DNA of 64,000 bases from Micrasema longulum (taxonomy: Eukaryota > Arthropoda > Insecta > Trichoptera > Brachycentridae). This document shows positions 1 through 11,900 of the stretch, piece by piece. The notes below the pieces were generated by a model. It saw nothing but the letters and a program-made list of their open reading frames with translations. It made no database searches and was not told the DNA's origin. The first letter of the stretch is position 1, and every line of letters starts with the position of its first letter. The position numbers and the translations under genes were made by a program. The stretch lies in assembly GCA_022494885.1 (NCBI GenBank), contig JAGVSM010003943.1:124001-188000 (forward strand), written 5' to 3'.

Positions 1-35
1 ATGTTCGACCACAAAGTTAATGCTTTAAGTATGAA
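1..35 (+). repeat. Penelope-family pLTR fragment (cut by window edge)
   Basis: The first bases (GTTCGACCACAAAGTTAATG, then CTTTAAGTATG) match sequence downstream of the hammerhead-like motif in the minus-strand copy at 14640-14760 and in the fragment at 56517-56610. The rest of this copy lies left of the window. Confidence 0.55.
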
Positions 36-1715
36 TAATATCTATAAATATTATTATAACGAATGAATGTGTTTGTTTTCCTAAATGAATCCAGGCCAAC
101 GTGTAGTTTATATGTTAACTATCAATTGGTATCAGGAAAACATGTATGAAATTATGTTTTCCACTTACATAAGAGAAAATTATGGCAATCATTAGAATAG
201 GAGAAGTTTGTCTAAGTGCTTCCCAAAGTAGGTGTGGTGTAACTGTCTCGTTCTTGGTACTGTCCCGGGTACAACTATTCTACTCTCGGTAGAAACCCTC
301 CACCGCCCGCCGCGCACTCGGCACAATCTTAACCCGCTTTTCCCCGATTCATTAAAACTTACCCTTATTCATTGAAACATAAAACACTCGAGGGTGGCCG
401 TAGCCGACGTCAGAATATTTTAAATTATAACCCTTTTAATTAGTTTATCGCTAGAAAATTATATTATCCCATGAATAATGAAACAGAAAAGATGTAAAAA
501 AGACACAAAACGGAATGCAAATTGAAAAATTTTGGAGTCTACCACTTGTTAAAAAGTTAATTTTAAAACTATGCATAATGGCAAGAAGGATTTAAAAACA
601 GCGTAATTAATTCATAGAGAATAATGAAATACCCCTATTTTACAACTTAACAATTGTAAAGCTTGTAAAATACTGACGAATAAAAAAATGTTTTTAGTAC
701 TTCCCGATAACAAAAAATATTTTTAAGTTTATAACTTTAAATTCCCGAAGAAACAATTCGTTGCATTGTTCACGCCCCTAATACGTCGCTAAATTTGTTA
801 ATGCCTGTTATTGGCTGGTTTCATAAGAAATGTAGATGTTCAAAGATAGATAGAGAGGTGAATGTTACCCAGTTTGTAATGTGAAAACTTAAATAAGGGC
901 CCCCTATTTTTATACTTTTACAAAGTTTGTATTCTTTTATTTATACAGAATAATGTTCCCGCACTGGGGTGTCCCGTGCCGAGGGAAATATTTTACAATA
1001 AGTAAAATATGCCTTAAATGAGTTATTTTACAAAGTTAAAATAATGATAAAATAAAAACGTATTAAATCTAATTAACATAATTATCATTAACATAATAAA
1101 CAATATAAACTTAAATAATCATAACAAACCTAACCAATTTATATTATTACAATAGGAAGTTAACATTTATCTTAAATTTAATCTACAAAGTAAAATTAGG
1201 TTTTCCATGCTATGTGTAATTATTTAACAAAGAAAATCGCAAAATAAGCTCATAGATTATTAATTTGTAAGTAAAATGTATTTATTTATTCTTAAAACAT
1301 CTACACTGATTCTTAATGATTTTTGTCTAAATTAACCCGCCCGTTCCTGTGATGTAATGGGGTTGAAAATTGTATTTAATTGATTAATATCTCGGTAACT
1401 GGTACGAATATGACAACGAACTAAGCCTTTGCACATAAAAAGAATATAAAATATATTTATCAGGTATATTGGATAATTTTAAATGAATTATTTTGTCCAT
1501 CAGGATCTCCGAAAATGACAAAATATCGAGTAACCCGAAATAAATATACAATAATATATTCATTTGAAAGAAAAACATGTAATATGATTAGATCACTAAG
1601 AAACGTACACACATTAAATTCAATAAGATAAAAAGAGACAGTGATTATCAAGAGATCGTTTTTTAACCTCAGGTTACCACACAGTGAGTAGAGGGAATTT
1701 ATATCGATATATAAT
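36..1715. other. AT-rich intergenic DNA, no gene seen
   Basis: No supported coding sequence. Bases 240-420 are noticeably richer in G+C than the rest and contain no frame or repeat that I recognise. The remainder is low-complexity A/T sequence. Confidence 0.5.
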
Positions 1716-1719
1716 ACAC

Positions 1720-2800
1720 TAAATTTCGTGTCAACGTGGACAAAAGAGTATGGTTTACTTATAAACCCATCTAAAACACAAATTATGTTTGCGGGTAGTC
1801 AAAGATTGCTTAGTAAGCTGGACGTATCTTTACTTAATCATCTTAATGTCAATGGTACCAATATTCAATACAGGAAATTCGTAAAAAATCTAGGAGTACT
1901 CATGGATGACCATCTATGCTGGCGGGCTCGTACTAATGAATTAAGCCGCAAAATATTTTTCAATCTACATTCACTTAGAAGGTTGCAAAAATTCTTACCT
2001 TTTAATACTAAATGCACCCTTGTACAAGCATTACTACTACCCATTCTTGACTACGCTGATGTTTCCATGACTGATTTAAGCTGTGAGCACCTCGATAAAC
2101 TTGAACGACTTCAGAATACATGCATAAGGTACATTTTTGGTCTTTTTTTTTTTTTTTTTTATTTATTGCGGATATCAACAGTAATACATGTAACAAAAAT
2201 ATAACAAATAACATATACAGAGAATAAAACCAATGACAGATATCCACAGAAATACATTAAATACACGTACAATACATACTAGTGTGTTTGTGTGAGTGTA
2301 AGTGAGTGAGAGGGTGAGTGAGTGGGTGTTATATTGGAATGAGGGTGTCAAGTGTCGAAAATATAAATATATATAAAATATAGCTCAAAATTAGACAGCT
2401 GAGAGACTATCACTCCCTCTCACTTCTGTTCAATGTACTTCATAGTCCTAACGCTCCTATCTTTTAATACCCATCCACAATACCTCTTTCTTCTCTCACT
2501 CATATAGTGACCATGCGGCTCGACTGTGGAATCATCTCCCATCCACCACCAAAGATGTTACTACATTATCTCGAGAGTAATAGTTTCGATTTAAGGTAAT
2601 TTATAAACAAATACGTTTATTTCTATTTTATCTTTATATATCTTTAGCTTTTTGATCTTTATTTTCTATTTAATATGTTATGTAACTTGAATTAAAATAA
2701 AACTATAATTTTAGTGGTTAGTTGGAAGAAATGCCATTTGGCAATAAGCCCACCAATGTACAAATAATATTATGTACAAAAAATGTAATTAATAAAAATA
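1720..2800 (+). mobile_element. LINE 3' part (YADD-type, same family as 17824-18975), interrupted by an insertion
   Basis: The open frame 1728-2140 encodes the region after the RT catalytic box of a CR1/L2-type LINE (STWTKEYGLLINPSKTQIMF, KNLGVLMDDHLCWRA, LPILDYADVS, LERLQNTCIRYIFGL) and is nearly identical to the copy at 17824-18975. At 2143 the frame breaks into a T run and about 240 bases of foreign AT/GT-rich sequence. LINE sequence resumes at about 2390 (LLFNVLHS part, degraded) and runs to the family 3' end near 2740-2800 (GCCATTTGGCAATAAGCC). The 5' end is truncated just before the thumb/finger region. Confidence 0.85.
2143..2390. repeat. Insertion within the LINE: T run plus GT/GAG-rich microsatellite
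   Basis: An 18-20 base T run opens the insert, which ends with a degenerate (GTGA/GTGT)n tract at about 2280-2335. About 50 bases of LINE sequence present in the sister copy at 17.8-19.0 kb are missing here. The T run suggests a poly(A)-tailed element inserted in the opposite direction. Confidence 0.6.
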
Positions 2801-3625
2801 ATTCACGTAGGATGCTATAGGTTTTCAATTTTTTTAAATCTATTGATAGGTATTTCAACATTAAGCCATTATTTTGTCATTTCTAGCGGAGATACTAAAT
2901 TATAGTACACTCGAATCTCGTCTTTATAAATATACTGAAAGAGATCTGTTAATTAATTCCTAATCTATGCTTTTACGAGATTGTTTGCACAAATTTACCC
3001 GTCCAGGAGCCGCACAAATGCATGTGTCAGAATCCAGCCATTAAAAGGTTAATTAACACGCTGAATACGGCCTTCGCACATAATAAAAGATATTAAATAC
3101 AATTGGAAAATAAATAAATAATAAAAAAATTAACTTGTTAATTTAACTCAATAATCATTTGCCCCGGAAAAAGACGATTCCAACATTTGTTTAACGTTTT
3201 TTTTTCTAGAGTTAACTTAACACGCACGTACACCTCCACATCATGTTTGATGTGATCAATTCCTCAGGAAAAACGCTGAGTACTGAGGTAATTCAATACC
3301 TTTTGTTAGAAATAAGGTCTGTTTTCATTTTATGAAAGCTATAAAGTCCGTCCGTTACTTAGAACATCTGTAGATAAGAGTTATTGGATGTTTTAACGAT
3401 CAGAAAATCGCAGAAGGCAAAGGTTTTCCAGGTCATTAAAAGGAAGAAAGATTTCGAAATCTTGTATCGAAAGGGATATCGCGAAACCATAAAACGACCT
3501 ACAGTATTAAAAGAAATTACGAAGAAGAAAAAATGGTCTTTGAAAAAGAATTGAAGATTACCATTTTGCATAAGTATTATCAAGATACATCTTCTTTGGG
3601 AGATCCCGTATAAGTTACACATTAA
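2801..3625. other. AT-rich intergenic DNA, no gene seen
   Basis: Only short chance frames. A minus-strand frame at 3359-3658 is low in complexity and has no recognisable motif; it lies beside a Penelope pLTR fragment and could be a wrecked part of that element. Confidence 0.4.
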
Positions 3626-3629
3626 CAAT

Positions 3630-3675
3630 ATTAAAAGCATTAACTTGTGGTAAAACAATTCAATAAATGTTAGTT
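3630..3675 (-). repeat. Penelope-family pLTR fragment
   Basis: On the minus strand the stretch TTTTACCACAAGTTAATGCT matches the pLTR part found at 1-35, 14640-14660 and 56570-56605. Confidence 0.5.
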
Positions 3676-3918
3676 AATACACATACAAATAAGCATTTTC
3701 TTAAATACCGGTTTCAAGAAGTTCATGTTTTTTGTCACGACAATAATTACTCTAACATGCATCCCCTCCTTTTTTTCAACTTAAAATGAAAATATTGAGC
3801 ATTTTTTACTAAAATCAGTACACGTTGGTGTTAGGCTTTTGAAAGTATGTGCCTTATCAGCACGTTGGTTTTATATTTTTGGGCCACTGATATTGCGAAA
3901 GTGTAGTGGAATTTGCGT

Positions 3919-4010
3919 TTTATTACTGGACTGACGGAGAGACGGGTGCGTCTCGAAATCGGAAAAGTGAATAAGTGGTTATATATAAATATTTAATAAT
4001 GTCGATAACC
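3919..4010 (+). ncRNA. Degenerate hammerhead-ribozyme-like motif in a Penelope pLTR fragment
   Basis: CTGACGGA, then a perfect stem II (GAGAC-GGGTGC-GTCTC), then GAAA: the core order of a hammerhead ribozyme, with one mismatch in the CUGANGA box. The stem III side reads TCGGAAAAG instead of CCGGTAGAC, so this copy is probably inactive. It is followed by the family sequence AAGTGGTTATATATAAATAT found after the other copies. Confidence 0.5.
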
Positions 4011-4695
4011 GCGTTCGCTCACCATGCGAGAGTTCTCGGGTTAAAGTTTATTATAATAAACATTGAAACGTCTGCAAAGGTATATTTCCAAACATGCATT
4101 AGGTATTTTCCTTAAAAATATTATCCCCGATGAATTATTTGATAATTAAAGATTAAAGTCACAATCCTTATCATAAAAATAATCAGCATATTAAGGGCCA
4201 AATGCATAAGCTAAAGTAAGCTAAATAATTGTTGAGTTTTCGTCAAAATGGACAAAAGAGTTTGCACTATAAAATCAAGTAAAACAACTAATTTTGCACA
4301 TTTTGACAAAAACGCAACAATTAGTAATTTATTTTTGATGCAACTGGTCCTTAGTCTACTAAAAGATATAGGCCGCTTTCCTTCTGCCTCCCCCACAGCT
4401 ATAATATTTATTTGATGGACGATCTTGACTTATTTAACGACTCAGCTCTCCGCTATAAACGGAAGCTCGAAAAAACGGATTCTCATTGACAATATTAATA
4501 TTTCGCGTGCAAAAAATGAGGGTAAAAAACAAAGACTAAAAATACTAAATCTTCTATACATATAAAGCAAACACCACATTTTACACACACCACTGCATAA
4601 GCCACACTCCATATTCACAACAATGGAGATACCAACACAAACAGAGTCATGTGTTGTACATATTCTCGTCACATTTTGTTGTTCTGTTCAGAAAT
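4011..4695. other. Intergenic DNA, no gene seen
   Basis: No coding frame or recognised repeat. Short frames on both strands lack domain signatures. Confidence 0.4.
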
Positions 4696-4699
4696 TGTA

Positions 4700-5465
4700 T
4701 TACGAGGCATATCCAGAAAGTAAGAGTACTCAATTTTTGTTTTTAAAAAAAATATCCATAAAAAAAAACTACAGCACATTGCTTGTATATATTACTAAGT
4801 TATTTTTTCACGTAGTCGCCTTCCCGTTCTAAGTATGCAGGTTGTACGAGTAAGTCGTGGCACAAGCTTTTTGATGCCCTCCTCATAGAACTCCCGCCTC
4901 TCCTTCATTCACTTTAAGACCTCTTGTTTTACCTCCCCAGATGTCAATTATTTTTTCCACCCATGTGAGTCTTCAGGAAGGTGAAAAGATGAAAACCTCA
5001 AGGTGCTAAGCCAGGGGAGTGAGCAAAGTGATTCAAAATGTCTCAACCAAACGAGTTCAAACGCGCCTCCCCACCTTCTAATTCAAATCGCCCGAGGAAC
5101 TCGCGAGCGCCGGCGACCTGATTCGATGTGTGCTGCTCAGTCAGTTGTTTTGAGAGCCATTCTGAGCACGATTTTCGATATTCCAGCGTTTTTGTAACTG
5201 TTTTGTAAAACAGAGATCTGAAAATTTGTGAAAACATCGCAGACATTTCTTTTACTGTCATCACGAACAGTTTTGTCGATTTTTTGCACCAACTCATCGG
5301 TCGCGATTGAAGGTCTACCCCTTCTGTGCTCGTCATGGATAGTCCTTCTTCTTTCATTGAACTTACGACACCATTTAAATCCGTTTGTTTGGTTTATAGC
5401 ACCTTTGCCATAAACAGTTTTAATCCCTGCTAAAATTTCAATCGGATTTTTAATTAAAAAAAATA
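4700..5465 (-). mobile_element. mariner transposon relic
   Basis: The minus strand encodes mariner-type transposase pieces in order: an N-terminal HTH part (VYGKGAINQTNGFKWCRKF, DEHRRGRPSIATDELVQK), then after a deletion HSPGLAP and FHLFTFLKTHMGG, then the C-terminal REFYEEGIKKLVPR. Stops and frameshifts break it and the central catalytic aspartates are lost. The 3' terminal inverted repeat is visible at about 4700-4724 (TACGAGGCATATCCAGAAAG, the usual mariner end). No matching 5' end was found. Confidence 0.85.
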
Positions 5466-5529
5466 AATTATTTGTAAGTTCAACAAGGATACATAAAATA
5501 CATACATTTTGTGTAAGCATTACTAACAT

Positions 5530-7375
5530 TCTTTATATATATCCTCAATTATAGAACTCTACCATTTTTCATAAATTATATAAAATAAGTGTGTAAAATC
5601 AATTTGAGTAATAATAAAGATTAAGTTTAGTGAAAGATAAGAAAAAGATTGAGTTTTTTTTTTTTTTTTAATATTTGTTTTACAAACATAAGTGATAAAA
5701 CAGAGTATTAAAAAAATTAAGCATAATAACATAGCAATGAAATACATATTAATAGTAAAAATAGTGAACAAAAAATCCCACAAAGGCATGGCCTAGTCGT
5801 GGGAATACAAAAAAATGTTAATGAATTTTTGCTTCTATAATAAATAATGGACATTTATAATATGTTTGTGTAACACTTATGTCTTTCTTAAAGGAAAAAA
5901 TAAAATATTCTGTAAAAGATAAAATGGTGTTTTTTTTATAGTAACTAAACAATTAAATAAAAAATATTTAGTTAAAGATATAAAATTGAGTTAAACATAA
6001 GAAACTATCTTTTTTTTAAGAAAAGAAAATAAAATAGACTAAAATTAATTTACATATACAAAAATAAGAACAAGGCATTTTATTTAAGACAAATAGTATT
6101 TTTTTTTTATAATCATTTGCTCTATCATGATAAATGTCAATGTTAACTTTTTTTTCTATTTTGTCATAGAGTCTTAACATACTTTTGCGAGAAAGATCCT
6201 TATGACAGAGCGCACCTCGCACTTAGCGTAAAATTTGTTTGAAAATGCCCTAACAAGGCGAAACAATAGTCACGAAATTTTTGTTTTTACATTTTTTATA
6301 TTTGTAAAAATGAAATAAAGTGTTCAGTAGACTCAAATCAGTGTTTGATTTCTAATATTATAAATTTTAAAAAATACTATAATCTCCATCTCTTTGATTG
6401 CATATAAAATTAAATAATAAAAAAAATAAATGAATCTGTTTAAAATAAAATAAAAGATCCAAAAATGTCTTAATAAAAATATCTACAAGAATACTATTGT
6501 TTGTCTTTGGTTATTTTTTCCCGTCAGTTTGCTCACCATGGCAATGTTAAAGAATAACTTTGTTTGAGCTGAAATTTTGAAGAGGCCTACCTTCCTTTAT
6601 AACGCCCTTAGACTTTATTTTAAAAGTTCGAAAACTTGAATTGGGGAAAGATAAAACCTTTTTTTAACTTTGAAAGTTTACCAGAATTTGTTGAAATAAT
6701 ACTTTTCACTTCAGCGTCAAAAAAGATAAATTTTTCTATGAAAAATAGTTTAAAAATACGTTTGTTTTAGAAATTGAATGTTGAATTTATGAGACTGTAA
6801 AAGTTTGTTTTATAGTTATTATCATAAAAAAACATTAATTTTATCTTTGCACTGTTTTTTTTTTCATCGAACGTAGTTAGTGTTTGGGTTGAATTTGATT
6901 AAAAATGTTTTTTTTGAATTTATTTAAAACACATTTTAATACATAATCCAAGTTAATAGGTTTTCACGGTCTATCAGATTCTTGTGATGTTTTTTTGGGT
7001 TCTTTGTGCCGTGTATTAAAATTCCTCGCTGAAGTTTTGTCTGGGTTGATGTCCACAACCGAAAAATACCACAATATCATTTTAATACAATAAAGGTATA
7101 GACGAGGTCTAGGTTTAAGGTGCACGAAGGACTGCGGTATTAATGCTGCCCGATTACGTTTCGATGAAAATTGGCGCGCCGATATTCTGTATTTTCTTTT
7201 TTTGATTTTTGTTTCTGAAAAATCTAAACTGCCTAACTAGAGATTCCCTCTCCGTTTTAAGACAGTAAATATGTTTTTTTTAGAATCTGTTATAGTTATC
7301 ATGAATATTATCCACTTAATTTTTTTATCATCCTTTTTGTTAATCTTCCCATTTGTATAATTAATATTCAAAAGG
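5530..7375. other. AT-rich intergenic DNA with short repeat traces
   Basis: Mostly A/T homopolymer-rich sequence without genes. Bases 6228-6275 (GAAAATGCCCTAACAAGGCG) match the arms of the foldback element at 25768-26159 and look like a solitary arm fragment. Confidence 0.4.
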
Positions 7376-7377
7376 AA

Positions 7378-8020
7378 GTTGAATTTATTTATTTATTTAT
7401 TGTGGATAACTTATATAGCGCCATTTTCGTAATAAAATACCTCAAGGGCGCTTTACATGGTGGTTCTATTGTTAAGTTAATTTAATTGAAGCTTTTAAAT
7501 TTGTAATTTAATTAAAATAATTTGTTTTGTTGTCACGTGCTACGGATTTATTCAAATGATTTAGAGAACAAGTGGGTTTTAAGTTTTTTCAGAAACATCA
7601 CTTAACTTTTGCAGCCTCGCACCTCTGCTGGGAGAGCATTCCATGCCATAGGGCCTGCGACCGCAAATGCGCGTTCACTAAATTTAGTGCGCTGTTTGCG
7701 TAGAGGTATAATAACTTTCCCTCTCGCCGTAGACGTAGCTGATCTAAGCGTGAGACGCCTGTCAGCTAGTTCATCTGGAATGCATAGTTCCCTTAGATAT
7801 TCAGACCGAGTTGTGCAGTGACTTATGTAAGCCAACAGGTTTGTATTCGACCCTCTGTATGAAGCAGTAGCCAGTGTAGTTCCCGAAGTAGTGGAGTGAT
7901 ATGACTGAACTTAGAGATTCCGAAAATAAGTCTCGCTGCGGCATTCAATACAGATTGTAGGCGAGTCATTTTGTTCATTGGTAGACCTGCATAGATACCA
8001 TTACAATAATTATACATAAT
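7378..8020 (-). mobile_element. L2-like LINE, 3' part with conserved 3' hairpin
   Basis: Minus-strand frames encode the C-terminus of an L2/CR1-type RT ORF: LQSVLNAAARLIFG, HITPLLRELHWL, then AYISHCTTRSEYLRELCIP, RAFAVAGPMAWNALPAEVR. Two frames are joined by a short lesion near 7825. Downstream, the 3' UTR has the L2-typical hairpin (TAAAGCGCCCTTGAG ... GGCGCTATATAAG) and a TAAATAAAT tail at 7380-7400. It is a 5'-truncated dead copy. Confidence 0.85.
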
Positions 8021-8600
8021 GTAAAATAAAAAACGTATAATAAAAAAAATTGATTAACCTTTCTAAATCTAAATAAAACTCTATCGTAATAAATTAGGCA
8101 AAGGTTCATCATCATATCAAAATTCAGACTTAAAGTTAAGACACACAGTTTATTAAAACACAATCGTCACAAGTCACAACACACTAACGTATTCCTTCCG
8201 TGCGCCCTGAACATAGACCCCGCCCATACAAATTCAAGAAAAGTAGTAAGACGGTGTGACGGTGGACAATCATTTTAGCACCAAAATAAAATTTTGCGTA
8301 AATCGCGTTTGAAGTTCGAATTTTTTTATTCAATCTAAATTATTGATATAATATGTATATATTTGGCTTCTTCTGATATATTAACGTTTTATCTTTATTT
8401 TAAAAACTTTTACTATTCATTACAGAATAAAATATACGTATGAATTCAAGGGTTGTAACCCTTAAGTTAAGTTGACTTAAAAACCGAAAAAAAGATTTTT
8501 GGCGCTTAATTGATTATTGGATAACACCGTCCAATTATAAGACTTAATGAACCAATTTGTTTGGTTTGTCGATGAAGTTCGCAAAATACGTAAAGTTGAC
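8021..8600. other. Intergenic DNA, no gene seen
   Basis: No supported frame or repeat. Confidence 0.4.
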
Positions 8601-8604
8601 ATTT

Positions 8605-8765
8605 TGAGTTTGTCCAAATTTTTAAACGAGAACTGGATTTCACCCTAAGGAGGTATTACGTAACATTACAACAGAAATGGAGACGGTTTTGAGAAGGGAA
8701 TATGGAAGTATAATATGCATTATTGGAGCTTATGACTTAACATTGGCTTGTTTCAAAAATCGCAC
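8605..8765 (+). mobile_element. Foldback MITE (family F1), one arm
   Basis: Reads GAGTTTGTCCAAATTTTTAA, CTGGATTTCACCCTAAGGAG, GGGAATATGGAAGT: the outer arm of the inverted-repeat family also seen at 21712, 43733 and 61565. It is diverged and lacks the opposite arm. Confidence 0.65.
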
Positions 8766-10050
8766 AACTGTAACGGTACCATTCTGCCTATGAGCCATCA
8801 AGTACGTGACACGTGAATTTGTAAGATTTACATAAATATTTTTAAGTACATTTTTTCCATACAAGGCCGTACCCTCAGACATCAGATTTCCCTCTTCTCA
8901 ATTAGGGGCGCATAATTGCTAATTATATTTAGGTAAAATATATGCTATCTGCCGGGTTTACTCCGCAGTAAAATAAAACGCCGCAATGGCCGGAAACTTC
9001 CAGAAATTAAATTTCTATTAATCCCGCGATTACATGCGCACAAGATTCCCGGGAAATTTCAAGGGAATTAACCCCCCTTTACGAGACACATAAAATACGC
9101 CCTGATTAAATTACAGGTGAAATGACTTTACCTTAACTAATTCGACTTACATAATACATGCACGGTGACGTCACGAGTAATGAAATTACCGAATTTAATT
9201 CCGATGTAAAATTTAATTCGAAACGCGTGCCGTAGATAACCGCCAATGAACAGTTAGTGCGCGTTAGTTAGGTGTTAACTGATGCTAATTTCAGTTGTCG
9301 ATAAATATGTTAACCCAGTCGCGAATCAGATCTGAGCCAACATCTCTCTCTTTCGTAAAGGTGACAACTTTGGCCGATTTTTGTCTTCTCTAAGCGAGTA
9401 TATCTAATACATCTGAATGCGAAAAGTGAAACGAACTAAGGTTTGATGTTTCCAACTGTTCGGTCACGTCCTTCACTAGTGTTCAAAAAACTCTATTTAT
9501 CGCTACAAATTAAGTGACTATAATTTGATACAAACATCAAATCTTTAAGATCTGGGCGGTAGGTTTGTGAGCGCCCTGATATTTCATGATCACATAGAGG
9601 CAATCAGTGGCAAAGCATTGAAGATGTAAGGATTCGTTTTGTGAACTGCTAGGGTTTTCCAAAGTACCCGTGTACTGAGAATTCTTTGCAACTCCTTGGT
9701 ACGAAGTAAACTCAAAAGTGTTTCGATAATTTGGGGGCCACGTGGGCTGAAATACTCTCCTATGATAAAGAAAATCGAAAGAGATATCTATACATCAGAG
9801 AGTGCGGATATTATTATTTATTTAGTTTGTAGAGTGACGAAACCAATATAACACTGCGTAATATATTGTCCACTTTAGGTATTAATAGTATATACTATGA
9901 TTTGTGCAACTCTGTTTTGGCCTGCGGTTGTATTTGTTGGGGGGGAGCGGCCAATACTATTCTTGATCCCTCGGTTAAGGTACATAATTCAATGTAAATG
10001 ATAATATTGCGAAAACCGTACAACCACCCGAGAGAAGGCCTTTTCAAATC
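8766..10050. other. Intergenic DNA, no gene seen
   Basis: Bases 8950-9300 are less AT-rich and include a palindromic CRE-like TGACGTCA at 9166-9173, but no promoter or gene can be tied to it. No coding frame is supported. Confidence 0.35.
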
Positions 10051-10055
10051 CTCAG

Positions 10056-10319
10056 ATGTCCTTAAGGAAAGTCTTACTCGACATTCACAAAAATAGAAGC
10101 ACTCGGGTGATTGCGAGTCACGCGCACTCAACCAGGAGTACAGTAAGAAACGATTTGGTGATTCCAATAGCACGTACAGCGGTATTCCAAAAATCGTTTT
10201 TATATAACGGACCTAAACTATATAACCTGATTCCGTGTGTTTGGAAATCTGATAAACGATCAGTATTGAAAAAGAGAATTACGATTTCGTTGACAGACAG
10301 CGGAAGTAAGGAATCCTGA
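10056..10319 (+). mobile_element. LINE ORF2 C-terminal fragment
   Basis: The frame reads HSTRSTVRNDLVIPIARTAV, FLYNGPKLYNLIP, WKSDKRSVLKKRI: the C-terminal layout typical of non-LTR retrotransposon ORF2 (a conserved NGPKLYN-LP motif before the end). It ends at a stop at 10317-10319. Similar in layout to the fragments at 19324 and 30675. Confidence 0.65.
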
Positions 10320-10329
10320 ATCTTAATAC

Positions 10330-10900
10330 TATGTAATTCCATTGAATCATTTATAATTTTATTATATTTTTTTTATTTATATTAAAAAAAAACCTTTAAA
10401 AAAATTCTATTAACGTAAACTGTTTATTATTTTTTTTTCTTTTTTGCGTTGTTACCGTTTTTCTATTTCTTCAATATTATTTTTATTTAAGGGAAACATA
10501 TTCAATAACCATATTTGCCGCAACTAATCGGTTTCTTAAAACAGGCATTTGCTCATACAGGAACCGATTGCAACATTAGGCATACTTATATTTCTGCTTT
10601 GCCAACCCTTCATATACTGAGTCTACTCCTAGTACAAGCAGAATTTGTCAGTGTTTTTCGTGCCACTGTGTAAATAAAATAAATAAATTATCCTTGGCTC
10701 TTCCCGACCGAGTTTCTTCAGTGCTCGGCAACAACAGTTTGTAGACTAGAAGGAATGCGTATTTGACTACACATTTTTGTCGATTGTTGCGCGGTATGCT
10801 CGATAATCCTGAGATTTTGATCAGCATTGGTTTGCATGTTCATGATAATTACCTAAGACAGCGTCAGCATAGATTCTTTCGTATTTAAATATATTTCAAT
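10330..10900. other. AT-rich intergenic DNA, no gene seen
   Basis: Low-complexity A/T runs just after the LINE end (a possible tail), then unrecognised sequence. Confidence 0.4.
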
Positions 10901-10904
10901 TTTG

Positions 10905-10965
10905 GTGGCCATTTTCAACGAGTTGTTGATTACTCACTATTAAAAATTCCCATATTGATTGTTGT
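10905..10965 (-). mobile_element. SINE family S1, tail fragment
   Basis: GGCCATTTTCAACGAGTTGT followed by TGATTACTCACTATTAAAAA is the 3' body of the tRNA-derived SINE seen whole at 32695, 49355 and 63655. The head is missing. Confidence 0.6.
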
Positions 10966-11219
10966 ACAAGAAAACCTATTCAGTATAGTTATTTTTTTAG
11001 TACAGTTATTTTGACAGATTTTTTTACACGGTGCTGTATGGGACTTTTCCCCCGTGTAAAAAGAGGTTCCAGTGTATATTTTTAATCTGTGTACTGTTGA
11101 TCAATTTAAGAAAAAAAACTAAATACATCATTCATATGTTGAATAAACTATTCGCATCTGTAAAATAAACGGCTGAATCTTTATACATATCTAACACTGC
11201 AGGAAACCAAATTTCTATT

Positions 11220-11447
11220 CGCTCAGAGCGGCCCGTCTAACCGCAATGCTGGAAACAGATCGGGCGACCATACACGGCTCCGTACTCCCGGGACGCACCC
11301 GTGCGCCGCCTGCGGTATCGCACCACCCTGAAAGGGTGCTCACCCCGTGCTAATTATTTCCATTACAATCCGATCCCTAGCAAGCGTGACGTCATCTGCA
11401 GTCAGGGCATATTCTATTGGGAGATGAGTCCCGCACATATCATCGTT
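11220..11447. other. GC-richer unrecognised block
   Basis: A stretch of roughly 55% G+C (CGGCCCGTCTAACCGCAATG ...) in an AT-rich setting, directly left of a SINE tail. It has a partial open frame with no recognisable domain. It may be a further repeat family. Confidence 0.35.
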
Positions 11448-11900
11448 CCCCTTTATGCGCCCAGTGGTGTATACGGCACTGCAATGGTTAACCAAATGCA
11501 GCGTATTCTGATCATCTATTACACAAAAGTAAGGTGGTCCTGCGCTCCAGGTGCCACCCTAGATTTTTTTTGAATCCATTTCCGAAAAAGGCTCTAAACG
11601 GATTGGTCACATGGTGCGTCATGAGGGTCTTCTGCATGAGGTTATACAGAGAAGGTCTGAGGAAACAATTTAAAGGGAGAACCCTCGTCGAGAATACCCA
11701 AAGAGGGCAGCATAGGACAGACCGAAGTGGCAGAGGAGAGGCAGAGCCTTGAAATAAAATAAAAAAAGACAACCTTTAAAATCAACATCTCACGTCAACT
11801 CTTCCAGGAATCGAACCCGGGACGTCAAAAATGATAAGCGAAGGCGCCAATTACTGCACAACGAGGCGAATTTATCTCCACTCGATTTCCTTATTCAGGG
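11448..11900 (-). mobile_element. SINE family S2, split by a LINE fragment
   Basis: The tRNA-like head is on the minus strand at about 11800-11890: an A-box-like part after CCTCGTTGTGCAGTAATTGG and a B box in CCCGGGTTCGATTCCTGG. The family tail (GGCACTGCAATGGTTAACCA, read on plus) lies at 11470-11500. About 240 bases between carry LINE coding sequence, so the SINE has been interrupted or recombined. Confidence 0.7.
11595..11755 (+). mobile_element. LINE ORF2 C-terminal fragment inside SINE S2
   Basis: Translates to KRIGHMVRHEGLLHEVIQRR, then a stop: the GH-RH-GLL motif found near the C-terminus of many LINE reverse transcriptases, followed by an arginine-rich remnant and an A-rich end at 11750-11768. 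Confidence 0.6.

Noticed and set aside
9166..9173. CRE-like palindrome TGACGTCA
   Set aside because: A single eight-base match with no gene near; expected now and then by chance.
9895..10342. Open frames on both strands around the LINE end
   Set aside because: Only the plus-strand frame has the LINE C-terminal motif; the minus frames are shadows.
11800..11890. tRNA gene on the minus strand
   Set aside because: B box GGTTCGATTCC is intact but the rest fits SINE S2 and other copies show the same body.
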